Assembly (NCBI GenBank): GCA_945873625.1
Contig: CAMCDS010000007.1
Coordinates: forward strand, 1 to 64,000
Reading direction: 5' to 3'
DNA from: an uncultured Porphyromonadaceae bacterium
GTDB taxonomy: Bacteria; Bacteroidota; Bacteroidia; Bacteroidales; Muribaculaceae
DNA: 64,000 bases
The notes under the pieces are model-generated. The model worked only from the letters and a program-made list of their open reading frames with translations. It did not search any database and was not told where the DNA came from. The position numbers were made by a program, and so were the translations under genes. This document shows, piece by piece, positions 54,163 to 62,331 of the stretch. The first letter of the stretch is position 1. Each line of letters starts with the position of its first letter.

Positions 54163-55281
54163 TCAGCCGGCCGAGGGGATGATGCCGGCCGATGCGGCGG
54201 CGCGCAGCAGCGCGGCGGCGGTGCCGGAGTTGGTGAGCGAGGGACGCTCACGAAGGCAGGCGGCAAAGTGATTGGCATAATTGTCGGCCATGGCCTCCAT
54301 CTCTGCCACGCCCCAGTCTTCGCGCGCTATGCCGGTGCCGCTCGCGTTGATATAGCCGGCGGTGGCGGGAACTGTGTTCATCAACACAGGCGTGCCGTTG
54401 ACTATCGATTCCGACACGGTAACCATATTAAGGTCCTGTTCCGTGTCGATGAGCATGGCCACTGCTCCGGCGGCTATCGGAGCCCACTCTGAGTGGAAAC
54501 GGAAGCCATGGAAGCGCACCGAACCGGATATGCCAAGGTCGGCGGCAAGCTTCTCAAGATTATTTCGTTCGGGACCGTCGCCCACTATGTCGAGGGTGAA
54601 CGCCTCGCGACCGGGCCTCTTCACAAAGTCGGCGAAGCGGCGGATGATGCGGTCTATCCTCTTGCGAGTGATGAGCTGCGAGACGGAGACAAAGGTGTCT
54701 TTGCGCTCCTCCGACGGGACGAAAATCCGCTCGTCGGCGCCGTGGCTCACTATCTCGGACGACACACGCTTCATGAACCGCGATATGAACCTGCGGGCCT
54801 CTTCGGAACGGGCCGCCACCGGGATGCGGCTCATGAACAGGCGAGCCGGCACATTGTACCAGAAGCGGGCCGGAAGTTCGCGCATCATCTTCTGAAACAC
54901 CGACATCTCATGCCATATAAGCATCTTGCGTGGCACTGTCAGCGCTGCGGTCAGAGTGGACATCGAAAACACCTCGGAACTGATTATGAGGTCGAAACGG
55001 CTTTCGTTTCGACGGAGCCATCCGCGCAACCCTTTGGCCATCGGTATCAGAACCGGACTGAACACGCGCTTCATGACCGACGGAAACCATACAACCTCGA
55101 ATCCGGGCGATTCCGGCTCCAGCGGACGATACTCCTCCGAGGCAAGCAGCGTTACCTCATGGCCGAGACTCACAAAGCCGCGGGCGAGGGTGTAGATCAT
55201 GGTATGGCCGTTGGTGCGGCGGCGCGTGATGAGGCCGTGCTCCGACGAATGGAGCATGAGATTCACAATCAGTATTCTCAT
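54163..55281 (-). CDS. Glycosyltransferase family 4 (GT-B)
   Basis: A 372-residue GT-B enzyme. The N-terminal domain begins MRILIVNLMLHSSEHGLI and has GHTMIYTLARGFVSLGHEV; the C-terminal GT1-type domain has FVSVSQLITRKRIDRII, LDIVGDGPERNNLEKLA and a modified donor-binding ESIVNGTPVLMN. The start at 55281 overlaps the stop of the upstream GT2 gene by ATGA. Sugar specificity is unknown; the paired glycosyltransferases suggest surface-glycan assembly. Confidence 0.88.
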   Translation of the reverse strand: MRILIVNLMLHSSEHGLITRRRTNGHTMIYTLARGFVSLGHEVTLLASEEYRPLEPESPGFEVVWFPSVMKRVFSPVLIPMAKGLRGWLRRNESRFDLIISSEVFSMSTLTAALTVPRKMLIWHEMSVFQKMMRELPARFWYNVPARLFMSRIPVAARSEEARRFISRFMKRVSSEIVSHGADERIFVPSEERKDTFVSVSQLITRKRIDRIIRRFADFVKRPGREAFTLDIVGDGPERNNLEKLAADLGISGSVRFHGFRFHSEWAPIAAGAVAMLIDTEQDLNMVTVSESIVNGTPVLMNTVPATAGYINASGTGIAREDWGVAEMEAMADNYANHFAACLRERPSLTNSGTAAALLRAAASAGIIPSAG

Positions 55282-56342
55282 TTCTTCAGAATGCGTAGAA
55301 GTTCGCGTGCGTAAGTCAGCATCAGCAGCCGCATGAAGTGGCCGCCGGCAAAGGACTTGAAGGCCGCACGATGCATCGCAGAGAGCGACTCCATCGGATA
55401 GTCGCGCCGGCATTGCGCTATCATCGGGTCGGCGAGCTGGGCGCGATACCATCGGCGCTTCTCACCGAGACTCATGCCGGAAAGCAGGAAATTTTTGGAA
55501 AACGACCTTATTATGTCGATGCCATAGCGCAGGGCATAGAGCGCATCTTTGGGGGGCAGGCCGTCAGCGAGGATGAGGCCGTGAAGCGTTCGCGCGGCAT
55601 CAAGTCCGCGGGTCATCAGGTCGGGAGCCGGATAATGCGACCTCGACATCGGGTTCTGACGATAGAGATAGACCACCTGCGTGCATACCCCGGCTCTTGC
55701 CGAGGCCCGCAAAGCCTGATAGCAATAGATTATGTCTTCGCTTATGGCGTGAGGCACCTCGGAAAACACCACTCCGGCCCGAATCAGCATATCCCGCCGG
55801 AATATGGCCGAGCCGGCGGATGCCCCGTAATTGAGGTTGCGCTCCGAGGCATCCGCCGGGGGAGCCATAGTGGAAAGAGCCATGAGCCGCAGATCGTCGG
55901 GCGAGGAAAACACCTCCTCGGAAGGGATCACCGGATGGATCGGAACGGTCAGTTCGTCGGGGCCGCCGAGCTTGCCCATGTTGCCTCTCGATATGTCGAG
56001 GTCATGCTCATCCGCAAACGAGAGAAGCCGGCTGTAAGCTCCGGGAGCCACACGGTCGTCGGCGTCGAGAAAAGTAACATACTCTCCACGCGCATGTTCA
56101 AAACCTCGGTTGCGAGCTATGCCGGGGCCTCCGTTGCGCTCCATCCTCAACACCTTCACTCGCCCGTCGGCAGCGGCTATCTCCTCACAGATACGTGCGG
56201 TGTCGTCGGTCGACTTGTCGTCGACCACGATTACCTCAAGATCCACCGAAGGGTCGGAAAGCGCGGATCCGATGGCTTCCCTGATGAAATCGGAAGCGTT
56301 CCAGGCGGCTATTATCACACTCAGTCGCGGGCTGGCGTTCAT
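55278..56342 (-). CDS. Glycosyltransferase family 2
   Basis: A 354-residue GT-A enzyme: LSVIIAAWNASDFIREAI, VIVVDDKSTDDTA, the metal-binding LDADDRVAP (DxD) and a SEDIIYCYQALRAS acidic motif. The C-terminal part (residues 240-354) is helical and basic, probably membrane-associated. It overlaps the GT4 gene by 4 bp and follows bcp by 13 bp, so all are in one operon. Confidence 0.9.
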   Translation of the reverse strand: MNASPRLSVIIAAWNASDFIREAIGSALSDPSVDLEVIVVDDKSTDDTARICEEIAAADGRVKVLRMERNGGPGIARNRGFEHARGEYVTFLDADDRVAPGAYSRLLSFADEHDLDISRGNMGKLGGPDELTVPIHPVIPSEEVFSSPDDLRLMALSTMAPPADASERNLNYGASAGSAIFRRDMLIRAGVVFSEVPHAISEDIIYCYQALRASARAGVCTQVVYLYRQNPMSRSHYPAPDLMTRGLDAARTLHGLILADGLPPKDALYALRYGIDIIRSFSKNFLLSGMSLGEKRRWYRAQLADPMIAQCRRDYPMESLSAMHRAAFKSFAGGHFMRLLMLTYARELLRILKK

Positions 56343-56355
56343 CTCTGCTCGGCGA

Positions 56356-56811
56356 TTATTCCTTTACTGCTTCGAGCAGCTGACCGGCTGCGTCTTTGGT
56401 GTTAACTTTCGAGATGATGTGGCTCACCTTATGGTCGGCGTCGAGCACGAAGGTAGTGCGCACTATACCCATATATTCGCGTCCGGCCATCTTCTTCATC
56501 TGCCATACGCCGGCCTCCTCGCAGAGCTTATGGTCGGTATCGGCGATGAGGATGAAGGGGAGCGAATGTTTGGCGGCGAACTTCTGATGGCTCGCCGCGC
56601 TGTCTTTGCTCACGCCGATCACCACATATCCCTGCGCCGTGAGGCTCTCATAGCCGTCGCGGAAGCTGCAGGCCTCGGCCGTGCAGCCGGGAGTGTTGTC
56701 TTTGGGATAGAAATAGACCACGAAACGCTTTCCCGGAAAGTCGGAAAGCTTCACTTCCTTCCCTTCGGCATCGATGCCGAGAAGGTCGGGGAAAATATCA
56801 CCTGTATTCAT
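56356..56811 (-). CDS. bcp: Thioredoxin-dependent thiol peroxidase (BCP/PrxQ)
   Basis: A 151-residue peroxiredoxin. The peroxidatic Cys43 and resolving Cys48 are in NTPGCTAEACSFRD, and FYPKDNTPGC is the family motif. It reduces hydrogen and organic peroxides with thioredoxin. Its start overlaps the PHP gene's stop by 4 bp. Confidence 0.96.
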   Translation of the reverse strand: MNTGDIFPDLLGIDAEGKEVKLSDFPGKRFVVYFYPKDNTPGCTAEACSFRDGYESLTAQGYVVIGVSKDSAASHQKFAAKHSLPFILIADTDHKLCEEAGVWQMKKMAGREYMGIVRTTFVLDADHKVSHIISKVNTKDAAGQLLEAVKE

Positions 56812-57626
56812 TTTGATTTCAGTTTTTCAAGTTTATCGAAAGCCATTCTCCTACCCTCCTCTATCTTGTCGGGATAGTGCGCGTCGCTGTTCACGGCTAT
56901 AGGCACACCTGCGGCAAGGAGCTTCGGCCACCACATTTCGTGGGGGAAGAAACGGTCTTTCGTATTGATGTATTTCGTATTTATTTCAACCACTACCCCG
57001 GCCGAGACGGCATGGCTCACCACGTCGTCGATCAAAGCCTCATACCACTGATACTGCTCCAGCTCCGGATCGACGGTAACGGCATTCTGGGCAATCTTGT
57101 CGAAATGGCCGAGCATGTCGAAGCCGCCGCGCTCAAGCATGGTGAGCACCTGCTCATAGAACTTCTCCACCACATAGCGCAGGTCGCCCGAATAAGCCTC
57201 CTTGAGGTAACGGCGGAAACGTTCGGCACTGCCGTCGCAGTCTACCGGGATGCCGTCCTGGTTAGGCACGAAGTGTACCGACCCTATGCGATAGTCGAGC
57301 GGCAGACGCTGGAAATAGTCGATGTGCGGACCGAAGTCGGGCGATATGAAGTCTATCTCCATAGCCGCATACAGCCTCGGCATGATGTCGGGAGATTCCG
57401 ACAGGCGGCGCACCTCGTCGATAAACAGAGGCACGGATTCCCGGCTCATGTTGCAGGGCGAGTCTACGCATATCGGCGAATGGGGCGAGAAACCGTAATG
57501 AAGCATACCGCACTCGCCGGCGCTCCGAGCCATCTCCTCCATCGTGGCACGGCCGTCGCAGAACTGCGTGTGCGAATGAAGGTTATACCTGTCCGTAGCC
57601 GCCGTTATGTCAGTTATAAGGCTCAT
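56808..57626 (-). CDS. PHP-domain phosphatase, histidinol-phosphatase-like (HisJ type)
   Basis: A 272-residue PHP hydrolase. Metal-binding motifs: NLHSHTQFCDG, GFSPHSP, MEIDFI, GSVHFV, MLGHFDKI and the C-terminal NSDAHYPDKI. These are the HisK/HisJ features, but no his genes are adjacent, so the substrate could be another phosphate ester. It is in the packed operon between bcp and cstA. Confidence 0.85.
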   Translation of the reverse strand: MSLITDITAATDRYNLHSHTQFCDGRATMEEMARSAGECGMLHYGFSPHSPICVDSPCNMSRESVPLFIDEVRRLSESPDIMPRLYAAMEIDFISPDFGPHIDYFQRLPLDYRIGSVHFVPNQDGIPVDCDGSAERFRRYLKEAYSGDLRYVVEKFYEQVLTMLERGGFDMLGHFDKIAQNAVTVDPELEQYQWYEALIDDVVSHAVSAGVVVEINTKYINTKDRFFPHEMWWPKLLAAGVPIAVNSDAHYPDKIEEGRRMAFDKLEKLKSK

Positions 57627-57628
57627 AG

Positions 57629-59095
57629 TCAGTTGTTGGAAAGAGCGGGTTGAGCATTTCTCAGGCGGAGGAAGCGGGAGAAGAGGAGGAGCATCACGCA
57701 GGAGGTGGCAAGGCCGATGCCGAGCGAGAACTCATATCCGATTCCGATGCCCCAGATAGCCTCGGTGAGCGCGCCAAAACCTTCAGGTGCGAAGAAGATA
57801 TAAGTAACCGTTACGCACGTCATGAATAGGGCGGGCACAAGAGTGATGATATAGGGCTTCGCCTCCTTGGCAAGATAGACGGTGATGGCCCAGAGGGTGA
57901 AGACGGAGAGCACCTGGTTGCACCATGCGAAGTAGCGCCAGAGGGCGTCGTAGGGCAGCAGCATGATGAGGAAGCAGAGGGCGAAGATTGGCACCGAGAC
58001 AGCAAGGCGCTTTGCTATCTTCTTCTGCTTTATTCCCATGAAGTCGGCGGCTATGAGGCGTGCCGAGCGGAGTGCGGTGTCGCCCGAGGTAATCGGGGCG
58101 GCTATCACGCCGAGGATGGCGAGGATGCCGCCGAATGTGCCAAGCCATGAGCGCGAGAGGCTGTCTACGAGCAAAGCAGGCGAACCATTGCCAAGGAACT
58201 CCTGCAGACCTCCGTAGCCGCCCGTGAAGGCCACGGCTGCCGCAGCCCATATAAGGGCCACGATACCCTCGGCCACCATGGCGCCGTAGAACACGGGACG
58301 GGCATATTTCTCATTGCTGAGGCAGCGGGCCATCATGGGGCTCTGCGTGGCGTGGAAGCCGGAGATGGCTCCGCAGGCTATCGAGACGAACATCATCGGG
58401 AAGATGGGATTGGCCTCGGGGTCGGGCTTATGGTTATAGAACTGTTGCCATATCTCCGGCACGCTTCCGGCATGGACGAAAAGCATCACCATGATGCCGA
58501 CGGCCATGAAGAGGAGCGCCACTCCGAAGAGGGGATAGAGCTTTCCGATAAGTTTGTCGACGGGGAGAAGCGTGGCCGCCATGTAGTAGCAGAAGATGAC
58601 GATGATCCAGAAGAGGCGGTCGAGGCTCGACGGGGTAAGCATCGCAAGCAGGTCGGCGGGATTGTAGACAAACACCGCGCCCACGAGAATCATCAGCAGC
58701 AGGGCAAAGACACGCATCACGTTCTTCACCTTGCCTCCGAGCTGTCCGCCCACTATCTCGGGAAGCGATGCGCCACCCTGACGGATAGAGAGCATACCCG
58801 ACAGATAATCATGGACGGCGCCGGCGAAGATGGTTCCGAACACAATCCAGAGAAAAGCTGCCGGGCCATACATGATGCCCATTATAGCACCGAAGATGGG
58901 GCCGAGGCCGGCGATGTTGAGAAACTGAATTAGAAAGATCTTCCACGTGGGCAGAGCCACATAGTCGACGCCGTCGCCCATGGTGTGGACCGGAGTCTTG
59001 CGCGCCGGATCGGCGCCAAACACGCGCGCGACGAACTTTCCGTATGTGAAATATCCGGCTACGAGTATGGCCAGAGCGATTACAAACGATATCAT
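57629..59095 (-). CDS. cstA: CstA-type pyruvate/peptide transporter (short form)
   Basis: A 488-residue multi-helix membrane protein of the carbon-starvation CstA family. It has the N-terminal KTPVHTMGDGVDYVALPTWK, FLIQFLNIAGLGPIFGAI, GAVHDYLSGMLSIRQGG, and CGAISGFHATQSPMMARC motifs. It is shorter than the enterobacterial protein (about 700), like other Gram-negative anaerobe homologues. It starts 4 bp inside the TPR-PD40 gene and ends 2 bp before the PHP gene start. Confidence 0.93.
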   Translation of the reverse strand: MISFVIALAILVAGYFTYGKFVARVFGADPARKTPVHTMGDGVDYVALPTWKIFLIQFLNIAGLGPIFGAIMGIMYGPAAFLWIVFGTIFAGAVHDYLSGMLSIRQGGASLPEIVGGQLGGKVKNVMRVFALLLMILVGAVFVYNPADLLAMLTPSSLDRLFWIIVIFCYYMAATLLPVDKLIGKLYPLFGVALLFMAVGIMVMLFVHAGSVPEIWQQFYNHKPDPEANPIFPMMFVSIACGAISGFHATQSPMMARCLSNEKYARPVFYGAMVAEGIVALIWAAAAVAFTGGYGGLQEFLGNGSPALLVDSLSRSWLGTFGGILAILGVIAAPITSGDTALRSARLIAADFMGIKQKKIAKRLAVSVPIFALCFLIMLLPYDALWRYFAWCNQVLSVFTLWAITVYLAKEAKPYIITLVPALFMTCVTVTYIFFAPEGFGALTEAIWGIGIGYEFSLGIGLATSCVMLLLFSRFLRLRNAQPALSNN

Positions 59096-60516
59096 GATGT
59101 CAGTTTAGTATTCTGTTTCAGAGCGCGGTATACGTCGCTCCTGAGTCTGCGGAGGCGTCCGAGGTCGGTCTCGAGGGCCTTCTCGGCGGCGAGTATCTCC
59201 TCGCCGAGCGGCTTCGACCTGCGCCCGGCATACCGGCGGCGCATATCGCGAAGCTGAGCCTCGTCGGCCTCATACTTCTTCTGCGCGTCGACATACCGCT
59301 TCATGGCCTCCCTCGCCTCGGGAGTTGGCAGGTCAGACAGGTTTCTGTATACCTTTCCCTTCCCCGCCGGGAGATAAAACTCCGCCTTCTTCACCTTCTC
59401 GTCGGGGTCGATGGCGGCCAGCGTGGCGAGGAGTTCGGCGTAGTCTTCATCACCACGGGTGTCGGCGATGCTTTGCAGACGGGCGAAAGCCACCACGTCG
59501 TCCTCGTCCGGGTTATAGTTGGTGCGCAGGTCGTTGACGGCAAACACGTAGACGGTAACCTTCCCGTCGAGGCGGTTGCGGTCGGTGGCCCACCAGCCGA
59601 CGCCGTTCAGCTCGTCGATGGCGAGCATGAAATCGTCGTAAGGTGAATTATATGGCATTCCGAGATTGCTCGGCTGCAGGTATTCGCCGGTGGCAGCGTC
59701 GCGCGAGGCCACGAAAATGTCGTAGCCTCCGATAGACTCCGGGCCGTCGTTGGCGAAATAGAGCGTCAGACCGTCGGGCATCATGAAGGGATAGTCGCTG
59801 TCGCCTTCGAGCAGCCCGTCGCCGGTGAGCACCGGAGCGTGCCACGTGCCGTCGGTGAGCTTCATCGACTCGAAGATGCGCTGGGTGCCGATCGTGTCAG
59901 GCTCAGCCCACATCATGAAATCGCCGGCCTCGTTGACATAAGCCATCGAGGCGAGCTGTTTCCCCTCCTCGAAGGGGAGTACGGAAGGAGCGGCAAGGCG
60001 TCCGGCCGACGAGGGGATTCTGTAAGCCTTGTAGAAATCGGGATAATCGACAGCCAGGCTGTCGATGACGGCTATCTTCTCCACCCGGTCGAGGAAAGCC
60101 GTGGCGTCGGCTATGCGTGCCTCCTCACGCTCGGCCTCCACATCGAGCGGCTTGCGTGCCTTGTTCTTGAGCTGCCGATAGCGGGCATACAGCTGCGAGG
60201 CCTGCGGGAAGTCGTAGTCGAGATATGCGAGCCGGCCGAGGAAACGGTAGGCGTCGGCCACGCCTTTGGCCTTTGCGGCCTCGAAACAGTCGCGGGCAGC
60301 ATCGTAGTCGCCCTCCTCGAGCAGACACTCGCCGAGCATCTCGTTGAGCACACCCGAATGAGCGCCCTTAGGCGCACGCTGCAGCTCCGCCCGGATAATC
60401 TGTGCGGCAGCCGCATAGTCGGCTCCGTCGATGAGCGCACGGGCGTCGGAAGCCACGTCGGCCGAAGCCGAGGCCGCCGCGAGGGAGAGAAATATGGACA
60501 GTAGTGTATATTTCAC
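59092..60516 (-). CDS. Secreted TPR and PD40 (WD40-like) repeat protein
   Basis: A 474-residue protein with a signal peptide (MKYTLLSIFLSLAAASASA). TPR-like helices span about 25-120 (AAAQIIRAELQRAPKG, YDAARDCFEAAKAKGVADAY). A TolB-like propeller with PD40 motifs follows (DSDYPFMMPDGLTLYFANDG, YDIFVASRDAATGEYLQP, SPYDDFMLAIDE), then a helical C-terminus with coiled-coil character. It resembles the N-terminal part of PorE/OmpA-type Bacteroidota proteins without the OmpA domain. It is the first gene of the minus-strand operon; a -7-like element is at 60554. Confidence 0.8.
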   Translation of the reverse strand: MKYTLLSIFLSLAAASASADVASDARALIDGADYAAAAQIIRAELQRAPKGAHSGVLNEMLGECLLEEGDYDAARDCFEAAKAKGVADAYRFLGRLAYLDYDFPQASQLYARYRQLKNKARKPLDVEAEREEARIADATAFLDRVEKIAVIDSLAVDYPDFYKAYRIPSSAGRLAAPSVLPFEEGKQLASMAYVNEAGDFMMWAEPDTIGTQRIFESMKLTDGTWHAPVLTGDGLLEGDSDYPFMMPDGLTLYFANDGPESIGGYDIFVASRDAATGEYLQPSNLGMPYNSPYDDFMLAIDELNGVGWWATDRNRLDGKVTVYVFAVNDLRTNYNPDEDDVVAFARLQSIADTRGDEDYAELLATLAAIDPDEKVKKAEFYLPAGKGKVYRNLSDLPTPEAREAMKRYVDAQKKYEADEAQLRDMRRRYAGRRSKPLGEEILAAEKALETDLGRLRRLRSDVYRALKQNTKLTS

Positions 60517-60553
60517 GCTATTGACAGCTGAGATTTGACAATTGTATATGGCG

Positions 60554-60561
60554 CGAATTTA
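60554..60561 (-). promoter_or_regulatory. Candidate -7 promoter element of the 54-60 kb operon
   Basis: The minus strand reads TAAATTCG followed by CGCC, 37 nt ahead of the ATG at 60516. The match to TAnnTTTG is imperfect (C for T). Confidence 0.4.
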
Positions 60562-60704
60562 CAAAATTCCGACCGTCCCGCCAAATTTTCACCCAACAAT
60601 CTTCCCGACCCTCCCCCGAACTCCCCCTCTGTCCTTTTTTATTTAGTTTACCCGACTACCTAATACCAACTCTACCATTTACGACTATTTCAAAACAATT
60701 GAAA

Positions 60705-60944
60705 ATGGATAAACTCAAAGACGCTTACGATTTCATAAATCATTATCGCAAACGCAACAAGCCTGTGCCGGAAGATGTAATCGAGGAAGCACGCAATGCG
60801 GAGGTTGAATGGCTACGACTTGAACTAACGTCGGCTTTTCAGGAACATATACAACCTATTCTCGACAAAATAGAGTCAAATATGGTAGTGTTTCACGGTG
60901 TGTGTCTGAGGCTTGAGTGGACTCGCCTCAGACACACTCTGTGA
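60705..60944 (+). CDS. Orphan small ORF ending in a giant hairpin (possible gene fragment)
   Basis: A 79-residue frame from the ATG at 60705. The first 60 residues are a plausible protein (MDKLKDAYDFINHYRKRNKP, helical, charged), but the last 20 codons are encoded by the hairpin at 60888-60949 (VVFHGVCLRLEWTRLRHTL). No family is recognised. The abrupt change suggests an N-terminal fragment truncated by, or fused into, the hairpin. It is isolated and in the opposite orientation to its neighbours. Confidence 0.5.
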   Translation: MDKLKDAYDFINHYRKRNKPVPEDVIEEARNAEVEWLRLELTSAFQEHIQPILDKIESNMVVFHGVCLRLEWTRLRHTL

Positions 60945-60949
60945 AACAC
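60888..60949. repeat. 62-bp near-perfect hairpin
   Basis: Arms of 25 nt (60888-60912, GTGTTTCAC ... TCTGAGGC; 60925-60949, GCCTCAGA ... GTGAAACAC) pair with only two mismatches around a 12-nt loop (TTGAGTGGACTC). There is no T tract. It stands between the small ORF and the convergent GTPase gene, where it may stop transcription from both sides; its length is more like a mobile palindromic element. Confidence 0.8.
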
Positions 60950-60954
60950 GACCT

Positions 60955-62208
60955 CTACCTCGGGGCGAGACAGTCGTCGAGGGCCTTCTCGATGGCCTCA
61001 CGGTCGATGTCGCGCCCGATTATCACGAGCTTTATCATCCGGTCGCCATATTCTTCGTCCCAGTCGCGTTCGAGTCCAGGCTCCTGCTTCATCAGCTCGC
61101 GAAGCTCGTCTTCGGGAGCTGTGGCAAACCAGAGGCCGGCCTGAGTTAGCTTCTTCTGCGTGCCGGCCTGCTCGAAGAGGTAAGACATGTCGCGGTCTGA
61201 GCTGAAATATATCACCCCCTTGGTGCGGATGATTCCTTTCGGCCAATCGCGCGAGACGAAGCGGTCGAACTTAGTGATTTCAAACGGACGGCGGCGATAG
61301 TAGACGAAAGTACGGATGCCGTATTCCTCGGCCTCGCCCTCGCCGTGATGATGCTTGCAGTGGTGGCATCCGCAGTCCTCGCCATGCTCATGGTGATGGT
61401 CGTGCTCATGCTCATGGTCGTGCTCATGGTGATGATGGTGGTGTTCCTCCTCCTCATCGTGCTCGGCGCCGTGGCTTTCGAGCACCTGCACCCAAGCGGC
61501 CGACGTCGCCACCTTCTCGAAATCGAAGAGCGAGGTAGAGAGCAGCTCGTCGAGAGGCACGTCGCAATAGTCGCAGTCGATGATGCGGGCCTTCGGCTGG
61601 ATGGCGCGGAGCGTGGCCCGGATGCGTCCTGCCTCTTCGGCCGACACCTCGCTTATCTTGTTGAGCAGAATGAGGTTGCAGAACTCCACCTGCTCAATGA
61701 TGAGGTTCTCTATATCCTCCTCGTCGAGATTCTTCGAGGCGAGGGCGTCGCCGCATCCGAACTCATCGCGCAGACGGAGCGCGTCGACCACCGTGCAGAT
61801 GCAGTCGAGGCGCGGCAGGCAGCCGGCGCTGTATTTCGGTTCGAGAGAGGGGATGCTGCAGATGGTGCGGGCTATTGGAGCGGGCTCGCAGATGCCGCTC
61901 GCCTCGATTACTATATAGTCGAAGTCGCCCGAGTTGGAGAGTTCACACAGCTGCTCCACGAGGTCCATCTTCAGCGTGCAGCATATACATCCGTTCTGGA
62001 GGGCGACGAGGTCGGCGTCTTCCTCCTTCTGTCCTACCACTCCACCCTTGCGGATGAGCGACGCGTCGATATTGACCTCGCCTATATCGTTCACTATCAC
62101 AGCGAATCTGATTCCGCTGCGGTTGGCGAGTATGCGGTTGAGGAGAGTGGTCTTTCCGCTGCCGAGGTATCCGGTCAGCAGCAATACGGGTATCTGTTTG
62201 CGAATCAT
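60955..62208 (-). CDS. CobW/ZNG-family metal-chaperone GTPase with His-rich insert
   Basis: A 417-residue G3E GTPase: P-loop GYLGSGKT (13-20), Cys-rich metal motif CICC (Cys74, Cys76, Cys77), NKISE (NKxD-like) and the CobW C-terminal domain (RTFVYYRRRPFEITKF). Residues 246-289 form a striking His/Glu/Asp-rich stretch with an added CxCxxC-like cluster (DCGCHHCK). This insert is far richer than usual and suggests zinc (or nickel/cobalt) binding and transfer. Zinc chaperone activity is inference; no Zur-like site was noted upstream. Confidence 0.9.
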   Translation of the reverse strand: MIRKQIPVLLLTGYLGSGKTTLLNRILANRSGIRFAVIVNDIGEVNIDASLIRKGGVVGQKEEDADLVALQNGCICCTLKMDLVEQLCELSNSGDFDYIVIEASGICEPAPIARTICSIPSLEPKYSAGCLPRLDCICTVVDALRLRDEFGCGDALASKNLDEEDIENLIIEQVEFCNLILLNKISEVSAEEAGRIRATLRAIQPKARIIDCDYCDVPLDELLSTSLFDFEKVATSAAWVQVLESHGAEHDEEEEHHHHHHEHDHEHEHDHHHEHGEDCGCHHCKHHHGEGEAEEYGIRTFVYYRRRPFEITKFDRFVSRDWPKGIIRTKGVIYFSSDRDMSYLFEQAGTQKKLTQAGLWFATAPEDELRELMKQEPGLERDWDEEYGDRMIKLVIIGRDIDREAIEKALDDCLAPR

Positions 62209-62284
62209 TTTAAAGAGAGTTTAGGCAAACTCCCCCGGGATGAACCGAATCATCCTCAGGGGAGCAATTCTGAGATATAAACAA

Positions 62285-62315
62285 GCGCGGAGCCATCAGG
62301 GTTCTGGCTCCGCGC
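62285..62315 (-). terminator. Terminator of ffh
   Basis: GCGCGGAGCC (62285-62294) pairs perfectly with GGCTCCGCGC (62306-62315) with an 11-nt loop. On the minus strand TTGTTTATAT follows. It lies 16 bp after the ffh stop. Confidence 0.85.
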
Positions 62316-62331
62316 GGGGTTCTTGTTACGG

